Positions 32,462 through 40,573 are shown, counted from the stretch's first letter. The stretch: DNA of 52,653 nucleotides from Lachnospiraceae bacterium (GCA_014804785.1 JAAUZD010000055.1:1-52653); one strand, 5' to 3'. The notes: generated by a model not told the origin, from the letters alone. Numbers and translations: made by a program.

Positions 32462-32490
32462 TTGACGTATATGGTTTTCTGTGTAACAAT
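32462..32490 (+). promoter_or_regulatory. Repressor promoter
   Basis: TTGACG (32462-32467), 17 bases, AACAAT (32485-32490), 22 bases before the repressor start. Divergent from the early promoter, giving the usual lysogeny switch layout. Confidence 0.65.
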
Positions 32491-32512
32491 AAGTACAGAA
32501 GGGAGGTGTAAC

Positions 32513-32905
32513 GTGTTTATGGAAACTATTAATGAACGTTTTCGTCGATTACGTATCCAGTGTGATAAAAGTCAAGAGGAATTTGGTAAAATATTAGGTT
32601 TATCACGTTCTGGCGTAAGCGAAATTGAATCAGGACGTAGAGATGTGAATGAACGACATATAATCATGCTTTCCAACTGGAAAGAAGTACATATTAATAT
32701 TGATTGGCTTCGTAATGGCGGACCCGATGAAGATATGTTTAAAGTTGATTTTGAAATTGATGAATTGTCGGATTATTGTGCAGAAATTTCAGAAGGAAAA
32801 GACCCTTTTATTGCTGATATGTTGTTAAAATACAAAAAACTTTCCCCTAGCCACAAGCAAGCTATCTGGGAAATATACGAAGAATTAAAAAAAGAAGAGG
32901 GTTAA
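32513..32905 (+). CDS. CI-like XRE-family repressor
   Basis: This protein of about 130 residues has an N-terminal XRE helix-turn-helix (FRRLRIQCDKSQEEFGKILG, LSRSGVSEIESGRRDVNERH) and a short C-terminal part ending AIWEIYEELKKEEG. There is no LexA-type peptidase domain, so induction by RecA-driven self-cleavage is not expected. GTG at 32513, 4 bases after GGAGGTGTAAC-type site, is preferred; ATG at 32519 is possible. It keeps the prophage silent (inference from position). Confidence 0.85.
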   Translation: MFMETINERFRRLRIQCDKSQEEFGKILGLSRSGVSEIESGRRDVNERHIIMLSNWKEVHINIDWLRNGGPDEDMFKVDFEIDELSDYCAEISEGKDPFIADMLLKYKKLSPSHKQAIWEIYEELKKEEG

Positions 32906-33042
32906 TCCTCTTCCGTTTCTTGATTATGAATTAGAAATACTTTCTTTATATAACTGTAAATCCTTATAATGCGTGGAAGTTCCTTGATTTCATCCACCAT
33001 TCTATGTATTTCTTTTTTATAGTCTTCCATATTTGCTTTCAT
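32902..33042 (-). CDS. Small conserved-type helical protein (46 aa)
   Basis: ATG 33042 to TAA 32902 gives MKANMEDYKKEIHRMVDEIK then LPRIIRIYSYIKKVFLIHNQ. Short proteins of this build are common beside repressors and mobile elements of Clostridia. It has its own consensus-like promoter (33101-33128) and overlaps the repressor stop by 4 bases on the opposite strand. Confidence 0.55.
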   Translation of the reverse strand: MKANMEDYKKEIHRMVDEIKELPRIIRIYSYIKKVFLIHNQETEED

Positions 33043-33100
33043 TACGATGATAGCCCCCTATTCTTTTTTGGTTCTTATCATCGGCGCCTCTGATAATTAA

Positions 33101-33128
33101 ATTATACATGGATTGTCGCATTTTTCAA
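33101..33128 (-). promoter_or_regulatory. Leftward promoter toward the repressor 3' end
   Basis: Minus strand TTGAAA (33128-33123), 16 bases, TATAAT (33106-33101). Reads into the 46-aa gene and toward the 3' end of the repressor mRNA. A 7-bp inverted repeat GATGATA/TATCATC lies just downstream in the leader. Confidence 0.6.
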
Positions 33129-33291
33129 CCAAATAAATAAGCACCCAAGCTGACATTCTCATAAAAATCAGGCGTTTTTTGTTACCTTTTAATAATCAGC
33201 ATGTAATATTTTTATTACTTCATGTCTTTTTTTAATTTGAAATTATAAAAAATTTGTAAAATATCACTTTGTACTTTGTAGGAGGTTTCTA

Positions 33292-33864
33292 ATGATTGTT
33301 TTTGTTATTCTATTAATATTTATCTTGTTATGTATACTATTTCTTTATTATGTTCGCTCTTTAAATTCTAAACCCAAAACTGATGCTCCTCATCCAAATT
33401 CAGGTTCTTTTCACGGATCAAGCATGTTTAAGTTAATTGACGGAATAGATGGATGGGGCAAGGGTATTTTAATAATTAAGGCCGAATTATGGGATGATGG
33501 TATTATGTTTCACCAGTCCGCAATAGGTGATTCTCCACACATTACTCTTTTATATGATCAAATTACCAGCACATCTGTTTATACAGAGGAAGAAATTATT
33601 GAAAAGTCCAAAAGCGTTTTAGGTCGTGCTGCCGCTGGTGCTGTGTTTTTTGGTCCTCTTGGAGCTATTATTGGTGGTATGAGCGGAACAGGTTCTACTA
33701 GCACAAGCAAAACTAATTTCTATTATACGATTAATTATGTTAAATCAGATTCTACTCCTGGCATGATCACACTTGGCACATCATGTTCTGGATGTAATTG
33801 GTCAAAATTTGACAATCTGTTAAAACCTTTTATTCCGCAGAAAAATAATCCAGAATATTTGTAA
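33292..33864 (+). CDS. Membrane-anchored lysogeny-module protein
   Basis: This 190-residue protein has an N-terminal hydrophobic helix (VFVILLIFILLCILFLYYV), a linker and a soluble beta-rich part (GKGILIIKAELWDDGIMFHQ, ITLLYDQITSTSVYTEEEII), with a glycine-rich hydrophobic patch AAGAVFFGPLGAIIGGMSG. The start follows TAGGAGGTTTCTA. Its place between repressor and integrase suggests expression in the lysogen, as for superinfection-exclusion proteins; this is inference, and no known family was recognised. Confidence 0.65.
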   Translation: MIVFVILLIFILLCILFLYYVRSLNSKPKTDAPHPNSGSFHGSSMFKLIDGIDGWGKGILIIKAELWDDGIMFHQSAIGDSPHITLLYDQITSTSVYTEEEIIEKSKSVLGRAAAGAVFFGPLGAIIGGMSGTGSTSTSKTNFYYTINYVKSDSTPGMITLGTSCSGCNWSKFDNLLKPFIPQKNNPEYL

Positions 33865-33865
33865 T

Positions 33866-33937
33866 TAAAAACCGCCCTAGTGCTGTAACACCAGAGCGGC
33901 AAGGTTATACCGGGAAAACCGATATAAATGTCATGAT
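33866..33937 (-). ncRNA. Candidate small RNA antisense to the integrase leader
   Basis: The promoter TTGATT (33972-33967), 17 bases, TATAAT (33949-33944) reads leftward. A stem of 11 pairs (33889-33899 with 33872-33882, loop CTGTAA) followed by five U (33871-33867) ends the RNA. The stem has two G-U pairs on the minus strand that become mismatches on the plus strand, so it is a leftward terminator. The RNA would be about 70 bases, opposite the 3' UTR of the membrane gene and the integrase leader. Confidence 0.6.
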
Positions 33938-34030
33938 TTGCATATTATATCACCTTCCTGGAACGAAATCAAGTTGCCGGGCATTTTTATGTCCTGCTGC
34001 CAGTAAAATAATTGTACAGGAGGATGTTTC

Positions 34031-35428
34031 ATGTCTAAAGTTGAAAGATGTGCTATCTATATACGTGTTTCATCGGCTGAACAGGTCATGCATGGAAAAA
34101 GCCTTGATGCACAGCTCCGTTTCCTAACTGAATATGCTGAAAATAAAGGTTGGAAACTGATCGGGCATTTTGCGGATGAAGGAAAGACTGCTCGAAAGGA
34201 ATTGAAACGAAGAAAGGCAATCAAGGAACTTCTTGAATGTGTCAAAAGAGATGAAGTAGATGTAATTCTATTCTGGAAAATGGATCGCTGGTTTCGTAAT
34301 GTATCCGATTTTTACAAAGTCCAGGATATCCTTGACGCTCATAACTGTTACTGGGTTGCTGCCGCCGAACCCAGTATGAACCTTGAAACCAGAGAGGGAC
34401 GTCTTAACGTTAATATCATGCTTTCAATTAATCAAAATGAAACGGATACTACCAGTGAACGTATTAAATTTGTTAATGAAGCATCTGTACGTCAAGGAAA
34501 GGCAATCTTTGGCGATTCCTCCCTTCCTTTCGGCTATATGGTTCAGATTATTGATGGTGTCAAGCGTATTGTCAAAGATCCTCAAAAGGAACATCTGGTG
34601 GAAGAGATATTTGAACATTACCTTGCCTATCAAAGTAAAACCGGTACAGTTAAATACATCAATGAGAAGTATGGCGAAATCTTTACCATAAATACTATGC
34701 TTAAAATGTGTAAGCATACCTTTTACTATGGTTCCTATCGCGGTAATGATGATTATTGTCCAGCTTATATTACGCGCGAACAGTATGACCAAATGCAGGA
34801 CATAAATCAGAGAAATATCAAAATCAAACAAAGCCAGCAAAAACAGGATCCCTATCTTTTCACTGGTTTATTTGTATGCCCTATCTGCGGACGCCGCCTC
34901 GCTTCGGCTAGAAAGAGAGGGAAGGCCGCTGGAGTATATTACCGTTATTACCGATGTGCTAATCATTACTCGAACAGGCTATGCTCTTATTCCAAGGTTA
35001 TCAATGAAAATGTAGCGGAATCCTTTTTGCTGAATAATATCATGGCAATATATGAAAACAAAAAAATTGTACTGGAACAGGTTTCCGAAAAGAAGGTCCT
35101 TCCTAAAAAAACTGATATCGACAAGCACAGGAAGGAGTTAGACCGTCTGAACAATATGTATCAGAAAGGGCGTATTAGCGAAGAAAAATACGACTCTGAA
35201 TATCTGAGGATAACTTCAATCATCAAGGAATCGGAAAAAGAAATGACATATATTCCTGCTGCCAAGAAATCTTTTGAAAAGATCGATAAGGCTCTTTCAG
35301 GGAATTGGATAGAGATATATCAGGCACTCGACAGAGAAAATAAGCGGACTTTCTGGAGAAGTATCATAGAAAGCATGGAATGCAACACAGAATCTGGCAC
35401 AATTAAATCTATAAATTTTTTACTTTGA
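34031..35428 (+). CDS. Large serine integrase
   Basis: This is a 465-residue protein. It has an N-terminal resolvase domain with catalytic Ser14 in CAIYIRVSS, then SLDAQLRFLTEYAENKGW, DVILFWKMDRWFRNV; a recombinase domain with LPFGYMV; a zinc ribbon (CPICGRRLASA, later YRCANHYSNRLC); and a C-terminal coiled coil (about 375-420). It joins attP to the chromosomal attB. The ATG follows CAGGAGGATGTTTC. It ends 8 bases inside the truncated host gene, as expected at an attachment junction. Confidence 0.95.
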   Translation: MSKVERCAIYIRVSSAEQVMHGKSLDAQLRFLTEYAENKGWKLIGHFADEGKTARKELKRRKAIKELLECVKRDEVDVILFWKMDRWFRNVSDFYKVQDILDAHNCYWVAAAEPSMNLETREGRLNVNIMLSINQNETDTTSERIKFVNEASVRQGKAIFGDSSLPFGYMVQIIDGVKRIVKDPQKEHLVEEIFEHYLAYQSKTGTVKYINEKYGEIFTINTMLKMCKHTFYYGSYRGNDDYCPAYITREQYDQMQDINQRNIKIKQSQQKQDPYLFTGLFVCPICGRRLASARKRGKAAGVYYRYYRCANHYSNRLCSYSKVINENVAESFLLNNIMAIYENKKIVLEQVSEKKVLPKKTDIDKHRKELDRLNNMYQKGRISEEKYDSEYLRITSIIKESEKEMTYIPAAKKSFEKIDKALSGNWIEIYQALDRENKRTFWRSIIESMECNTESGTIKSINFLL

Positions 35429-35460
35429 TTGGTATACTAACTCATGCGCACCGTTGTGGC
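35420..35460. other. Right prophage attachment junction (approximate)
   Basis: The homology of the deacetylase to its family ends just after the HNGA codons (about 35441-35455), and the last eight residues (HELVYQSK) look like phage-derived sequence. The crossover should lie here; the core dinucleotide cannot be set without the other junction. Confidence 0.6.
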
Positions 35461-36160
35461 AAAGGATAATGCTGCCGTTTCCAAGATGCTTATGCTGTGT
35501 CACAGTCTTAATGATGGAGTCCACTCCATAGTCCTTCCAGTCCAGGGAATCCACATCCCATTGAATGGTATAATATCCGCAATCCTTTGCTACATTTACC
35601 ACCGCATTGTCATAATCTCCATAAGGCGGTCTGAATAAAAACATATCATATCCGGTCAGTTCCTGCACTTTCGTGTGTACCTTCATGAGTTCCTCTTTCT
35701 TTTCTTCATCTGACAGCTGACTCATATTTTTATGATTTTCACTGTGATTACCCAGGTCGTGTCCCGCGGCGAGAATGGCCTTTACATCATCCGGATAGCT
35801 TTCCACCCATCCGCCTGTCATAAAAAAGGTTACATGGACATCATGTTTTTTCAGTATTTCCAGAATTTTAGCCGTATCCTCGTTTCCCCACGCCGCATCA
35901 AAGGAAAGCGCAATCTTCTTTTCCTGTGTCTCCACACAATAAATGGGAAGTTCCCGCCCATCTACACTATTGCTTACAGTTATACTTTGTCCTGCCACTA
36001 CAAGCACTCCTCGCAGCACAGCAAACGCCGCCAGCGCAAACACCCCATATTTGATGCCCAGAACCACTCTCTGTTTCGCATACTCTTCTCCGCTCTCTCC
36101 CTCTTGTCTTGGAGGGAAGATTCTAATCAGCTGCTTTACTTTTTCTATGTACTTCTTCAT
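35420..36160 (-). pseudogene. Polysaccharide deacetylase, C-terminus cut by the prophage
   Basis: This 246-residue fragment has an N-terminal membrane helix (VFALAAFAVLRGVLVVAG) and a NodB domain: SFDAAWGNEDTAKILEIL, HDLGNHSENHKN, RPPYGDYDNAV, WDVDSLDW and ILCHNGA. Family members continue about 30-40 residues after HNGA (helix plus a strand before the end); here a stop comes 8 residues later, next to the integrase gene. The enzyme removes acetyl groups from peptidoglycan sugars and this membrane-anchored form is common in sporulating Clostridia. The missing end should lie at the far left of the prophage, outside the window. Confidence 0.8.
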
Positions 36161-36261
36161 AACAAACACCCATCATAATTGTTGTTACAGTCTATGACGG
36201 AGAAGTTTGGACATATGTCAGTTCTTTACTTTTCTGCAGACGCTTTTTACAGGTGAAAATT

Positions 36262-36360
36262 TCAGTTCCGCTTTCACAACTCATAAATGCTCCAGATGCA
36301 AAATCCCATTGCCGTAGGCAATCTAGGATGGATTTTGCATTGTAACTGTGAAGGTACTGA
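36262..36360. repeat. Imperfect long palindromic element
   Basis: TGCAAAATCC (36297-36306) pairs with GGATTTTGCA (36330-36339) around an inner ATTGCC-GTA-GGCAAT stem. Flanking CAGTTCC..CTTTCACA and GTGAAGGTACTG extend the pairing imperfectly. It looks like a dispersed REP-like intergenic element between the deacetylase and HepT genes. Confidence 0.5.
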
Positions 36361-36375
36361 ACAGTTACGATTAAA

Positions 36376-36408
36376 AACAGGAGTCACCATTTTCGTGTGA
36401 TTCCTGTT
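36376..36408 (-). terminator. Terminator of the MntA/HepT operon
   Basis: The 12-base arms 36376-36387 and 36397-36408 (AACAGGAGTCAC and GTGATTCCTGTT) pair, and on the minus strand a TTTTT run follows. It is placed just after the HepT stop. Confidence 0.65.
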
Positions 36409-36417
36409 TAAAAAACA

Positions 36418-36789
36418 TTATTCCGCATTTTCATTACAATAATTGATTCTGCCCTTTATTTCTGCTATAGCCTCTGGTTCAATCATGCTGAAAATATATG
36501 CTTTCAAATATTTTTTGTTAACCTTTTCATAGGTGTGATCTATCATATTTCTAAATGCTTTCAGCACACCGGCATTGATGCATGTCAAAGAATGTTGGGT
36601 ATCGTCTGTCAGCATTTTAGATGCTTCTCCAATCTGCGCCATATAGAAAGCACATAAATCGAATGCCATTTTGTCCTGCTCTAAATTATTCTGACTGCAT
36701 CCGAAACGCTTTATAGCTTCTTTAATGTCATTCTGTCTTTGCAGGATTGACATTAATAGCTGTATATCCTTTTTATATGATCTGGTCAT
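36418..36789 (-). CDS. hepT: HepT-like toxin RNase of a type VII toxin-antitoxin pair
   Basis: This 123-residue, all-helical protein carries the HEPN motif RNMIDHTYEKVN (R-x4-H-x-Y). In the HepT/MntA system HepT cleaves RNA and is neutralised when MntA adds AMP groups near the HEPN tyrosine. The ATG overlaps the MntA stop (ATGA), the usual antitoxin-first arrangement with coupled translation. Confidence 0.85.
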   Translation of the reverse strand: MTRSYKKDIQLLMSILQRQNDIKEAIKRFGCSQNNLEQDKMAFDLCAFYMAQIGEASKMLTDDTQHSLTCINAGVLKAFRNMIDHTYEKVNKKYLKAYIFSMIEPEAIAEIKGRINYCNENAE

Positions 36790-37106
36790 ATCCACCTAAC
36801 TTCCTGCATCACCGTTTTGTATGCTGAATACTTATTTATCGGTAGCCCGTTTTCCACCGCAAATTTGTCCAATTCGTCATCTTCCTTTTTCATTAAATCT
36901 ATCCATAGCACATCTACCGTGATATCAAACAGGCTTTTTATATATTCCATGATATCAACTCTCATGGAATCGCCATCTATCACAACGTCTATGTCACTTG
37001 ATGATTTCTCATTGCCATTTACATAAGACCCCGCTATTCCCAGCCTTATATTGTCGTATTTATTATAAACCTGCTTTAAAATTGCAATAATATCATTCAA
37101 CCCCAT
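36786..37106 (-). CDS. mntA: MntA-like nucleotidyltransferase antitoxin
   Basis: This 106-residue minimal nucleotidyltransferase has GSYVNGNEKSSSDIDVVIDG, the GS-x10-DxD motif, and LWIDLMKKEDDELDKFA. It adenylylates the HepT toxin in this family. It sits upstream of and overlaps hepT. The start follows AGGGTGATGTAGG. Confidence 0.85.
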   Translation of the reverse strand: MGLNDIIAILKQVYNKYDNIRLGIAGSYVNGNEKSSSDIDVVIDGDSMRVDIMEYIKSLFDITVDVLWIDLMKKEDDELDKFAVENGLPINKYSAYKTVMQEVRWI

Positions 37107-37151
37107 CCTACATCACCCTTTTTATTTTATTATACTGCATGGGTGGGGAAT

Positions 37152-39329
37152 TTACAAACGAAAGCTTCCTCCCACCCCTGCGTCTTTCCATGAAGTAACA
37201 CCGCGCTGCTCTTTTCTCCAGTAATCATTTTCAATACAGTCCCAGATAACGTTTTCAAAAATGATTGTAGGAATTGCATCCTCCTCGTCTTTCGGAATGA
37301 CATAATTGACCGTCACAATCTTATAGCCCCACTTAATAATATCAGACACCACATAGCCTTCCGTTTCAATCTCCTGCGCCAGATCAAATCCACAGATTTC
37401 CTCCAACTGCTTCCTTGAAATTATTTCTCCGGCATATCTCTCAACCTCATCAGTATCCCAATTATAATGATAAAAGTATGGCTTATAGGTATGCCCTGTC
37501 CACATATCCTCCTTCATCCAATAAAAATGATCATAGCAATCTTTCCAGATTTCAAAATCACTTCCTCCCCGGTATACTACCTGTCCAATTCGGGACTGTT
37601 CGCTTTCTATAGGTTCTCCATTCACTACTGTCCATAATTCGCTGATATCTGCTGTAAGAACCGTGTCGGTATAAAAAAAGAGATATTTCCTATTTGGTCC
37701 CAGCTTCATCTTCCCATCTATCATGCGATAGTGCTGTTTTTGTAACCGTGTGCACTGATTGGCGCCTGCAAACCAAAGTGTTCCGCTATAGAATTTCTGT
37801 TCTGAATATTCGGTACATTCTCCGCAAAGCACAAATGCTTCATAATTGCCATCTCTGTCATAATCATCATAATCCATCAGTAAAATTGCTGATTCATCCT
37901 CACCTGATTTTATGAGCACATTCCGTTTTAAGACCTCCTCCTGCGTTAAAATCAGATTTTCCAATTCTTCTGTCAGTCTTTCCGAAATATCGGCATCCGC
38001 CATCAAAACGCACATATCGTAATCTATTACCTTTGTGAATCCATCATTCCATGTCAGATAAACCTCGTTATATTGCTCTTTAGTTGACTCCTTACCATCT
38101 ACGCTATACGTATATTCAATCTCTTCGACTCCCTCTACAATCTTACATCGTTCACTGAAACTTATAAGAAGCGTTTCTTCGGTACCCTTTATTTGATACA
38201 CACTAGAATATACATTTCCTCCCTGATCATAATCGTCAAATACAATTCCCTTTTTTTCCTGATACCCCATAGCCCCATACTGCCCATATTCACCAACATA
38301 AATTGTTTTCCCTGCCTCATAAGTATAAACATTGACAGAAGATAAATGCGCCATTCCCTCAATAATCACCAACTCAGGAATCGCATCATCATCCAGATAG
38401 ATCAGTTTAAACCCAGGGGATTTTTGTCCAGCATTTTTTTCCCACTGCTGCACATAATCCGTCAAAAATGATTCATAAGATTTAAGTACCTCTTCCTGCT
38501 CCGTTACCTGTTCCAAAAGTGCCTTGGAATCCTTCTTTAAAATCAATCCGTCTATAGCTTCTGACAGTAACGATTTCAGTTCCGTTTCTTTTATTGGAAT
38601 CCCATCCTCATATCCAATTAGCACATATTCATGGTCTTCATACAATTCCTTCCACTTTGCCTGATATATTTCCTCTTCTACAGAAATTCCATCAATTTCA
38701 TAAAACTCAGTAAAGTCTTCACTTGAATAATCCGGCCAGGAATGCAAATTGCAAATCAGAGTTGCTTTTCCTTCTTCTATCCTAAAAAAGTTATTGATGG
38801 ATTCTCCAAACCCCATAAAATGGCTAAAAATCATTCCTCCTCTTTCTACATACTGCATCCATCCAGAGGAACCAAACTCTCCCAATTCTACCACCATTTC
38901 CTGATTATAAGTGAAAACTTTTACTCCGTTGGCATGACTGTTATCCTCCATTAGCAACAACTCCGGAATTTCATTATCATCAATAAAAACCAGATTGAAC
39001 CTTGCATGTCCTGTTTTTACATAGTTGCTGTCCCCGGCATATTCCTTTAGGAATTCATAATATGCCAAAGCATAAGGCGCGTCCAGTTTTATTTCTTTAT
39101 CTTCCCCCACTTCCTCTGTGGGTGCTTCTTCTATTTTTTCTTCCGGAGCCGATTCCTGCTGTACTTCGCTTATGCTTTCCTCCTCTATCTCTTCACGCGA
39201 GGCTTCTTCCTCTTCTGCCCCTTGAGATATGACACCCGCTCTTAGTCCAAAAATCAGGAAAGAAACTGTTATTCCCACAAAAATCAATAACGATATGACC
39301 CCAATTATTATGCTTTTCTTTTGTTTCAT
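37152..39329 (-). CDS. Membrane-anchored surface protein with duplicated domain
   Basis: This is a 725-residue protein. It has an N-terminal membrane helix (SIIIGVISLLIFVGITVSFL), an acidic spacer (about 38-80, Glu-rich), then two copies of a domain marked by FNLVFIDDNEIPELLLMEDN and FKLIYLDDDAIPELVIIEG, each followed by a VYTY..GEYG(Q/S) segment (about 85-270 and 285-470). A unique C-terminal region (about 480-725) has DYDDYDRDGNYEAFVLCGE. The D-x-D-x-IPEL motifs resemble Ca-binding loops. Function unknown; predicted on the outer face of the membrane. Confidence 0.6.
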   Translation of the reverse strand: MKQKKSIIIGVISLLIFVGITVSFLIFGLRAGVISQGAEEEEASREEIEEESISEVQQESAPEEKIEEAPTEEVGEDKEIKLDAPYALAYYEFLKEYAGDSNYVKTGHARFNLVFIDDNEIPELLLMEDNSHANGVKVFTYNQEMVVELGEFGSSGWMQYVERGGMIFSHFMGFGESINNFFRIEEGKATLICNLHSWPDYSSEDFTEFYEIDGISVEEEIYQAKWKELYEDHEYVLIGYEDGIPIKETELKSLLSEAIDGLILKKDSKALLEQVTEQEEVLKSYESFLTDYVQQWEKNAGQKSPGFKLIYLDDDAIPELVIIEGMAHLSSVNVYTYEAGKTIYVGEYGQYGAMGYQEKKGIVFDDYDQGGNVYSSVYQIKGTEETLLISFSERCKIVEGVEEIEYTYSVDGKESTKEQYNEVYLTWNDGFTKVIDYDMCVLMADADISERLTEELENLILTQEEVLKRNVLIKSGEDESAILLMDYDDYDRDGNYEAFVLCGECTEYSEQKFYSGTLWFAGANQCTRLQKQHYRMIDGKMKLGPNRKYLFFYTDTVLTADISELWTVVNGEPIESEQSRIGQVVYRGGSDFEIWKDCYDHFYWMKEDMWTGHTYKPYFYHYNWDTDEVERYAGEIISRKQLEEICGFDLAQEIETEGYVVSDIIKWGYKIVTVNYVIPKDEEDAIPTIIFENVIWDCIENDYWRKEQRGVTSWKDAGVGGSFRL

Positions 39330-39509
39330 CACGCCCCCATGTTCTTCCAGTATAATTTAATCTCTATTATAAATTACACTTGCATCATTTTTGCATCATA
39401 AACATTGCAAGCAGTATTTTCTTTACGAGATATGTCTTTAATGGTATGATAAAATACAGTAAAGTAGTTCAACCAAATACATGTTTATTTTCAAAAGGAG
39501 ACCTGCCAT

Positions 39510-39974
39510 ATGGGAAAAATGACTGTATTTCATGGCAGTTACACCACCATAGCAAATCCAAAGATTATAAAAGGCAGAAATACGAAGGATTTTGGTCCCG
39601 GTTTCTACTGCACTCTCATCCGCGAACAAGCCGAGCGCTGGGCAAAGCGGTACAGTTCCAGTATCATAAACACTTATACTGTCCAAATGGACACTAACCT
39701 TAAAATATTAGAATTCAGAGAATTATCTGAAGAATGGCTTGATTTCATTATCAACTGCCGCCGAGGCGTTCCCCATGATTACGATATTGTTATAGGCGCT
39801 ATGGCAAATGACCAAATTTATAATTTTATTGCCGACTATATTGACGGCATTATCACAAGGGAGCAATTCTGGGTAATGGCAAAATTTAAATATCCAACCC
39901 ACCAGATTAATTTCCGTACCCCAGCCGCCTTAAATTGCCTTACATTTGCAGAAAGTGAGGAACTTTTCAAATGA
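39510..39974 (+). CDS. DUF3990 protein, possible ADP-ribosyltransferase-like toxin
   Basis: This 154-residue protein starts MGKMTVFHGSYTTIANPKII and has TKDFGPGFYCTLIREQAERW and RRGVPHDYDIVIGAMANDQI. HGS, GFYCT and the following Gln-rich helix match the DUF3990 family, which shares an ADP-ribosyltransferase-like fold. The start follows AAAAGGAGACC. The partner gene overlaps its stop by 4 bases, a toxin-antitoxin-like arrangement. Activity is not proven. Confidence 0.7.
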   Translation: MGKMTVFHGSYTTIANPKIIKGRNTKDFGPGFYCTLIREQAERWAKRYSSSIINTYTVQMDTNLKILEFRELSEEWLDFIINCRRGVPHDYDIVIGAMANDQIYNFIADYIDGIITREQFWVMAKFKYPTHQINFRTPAALNCLTFAESEELFK

Positions 39975-40426
39975 TCGGAAGAGAAAACAGCAAAGAAAAT
40001 GATTTGTTCTTTACCTGCAGCTTAATCGAGTACATTGCCCGCAAAACAAAAAATAAAAGAGCCGATGTCGTAAATGCTCTGGGTAAACCTATAATCGAAA
40101 AAATCTACGACCTTGCCGATGTCTATCACAGCGACAACATCGAAACCGTCAGCGATGACTTTATCAGGCAAGCAGCACTAAGCGAAGGAAGCTTCGACAA
40201 CCTTTCCTGCGCGAAATATACTATCCCAAGCCATTGGGATATAGGCAAAGTATACAAACGCCTGATACTTGGCATTGCCAGTGAAAAGAAAATGGAAATT
40301 GTAGATGCTCTAGTTGCTGCATATAACTCTTTTGTCAGTGATAAAATTGACGATTACAACAGCAGCTTTTATTATGATGCTCCTCAAAACATCTTAAATG
40401 CCTATCTTTATGAAGAACTTGAGTGA
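39971..40426 (+). CDS. DUF3791-like partner protein
   Basis: This 151-residue protein has an N-terminal part (FFTCSLIEYIARKTKNKRAD, KPIIEKIYDLADVYHSDNIE) matching DUF3791, the usual neighbour of DUF3990. The extra C-terminal half (SHWDIGKVYKRLILGIASEK, FYYDAPQNILNAYLYEELE) may bind the toxin or a further partner. Coupled to the DUF3990 gene through ATGA. Confidence 0.65.
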   Translation: MIGRENSKENDLFFTCSLIEYIARKTKNKRADVVNALGKPIIEKIYDLADVYHSDNIETVSDDFIRQAALSEGSFDNLSCAKYTIPSHWDIGKVYKRLILGIASEKKMEIVDALVAAYNSFVSDKIDDYNSSFYYDAPQNILNAYLYEELE

Positions 40427-40573
40427 CCCTGTACAAGAAATCATCTCCAATACTAAGAAATCCACATTTACTATGTAAAAACTTACAAAAAACTATATGG
40501 TAAAATCATTTTTCTGGTAAAATAATATAAAAAGCGAAAATCGGTTTTGCCGGTTGCTGGAACGGGGTGACGT

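Larger units (their letters stand above)
4014..35263. repeat. Polar 9-base motif CCTGCTGCC/GGCAGCAGG, 15 copies
   Basis: The plus-strand CCTGCTGCC was found by eye at 4014, 7872, 11849, 17090, 17133, 21134, 21682, 22256, 23229, 25279, 25403, 26007, 26515, 33993 and 35255 in the prophage. I found no reverse copy there. Ten lie in 17.0-26.6 kb. In host DNA I found one of each polarity (50612 and 43419). Confidence 0.7.

Noticed and set aside
40430-40573. Possible c-di-GMP riboswitch before the GGDEF/EAL gene
   Set aside because: No GEMM-type conserved core or paired stems were found in this stretch.
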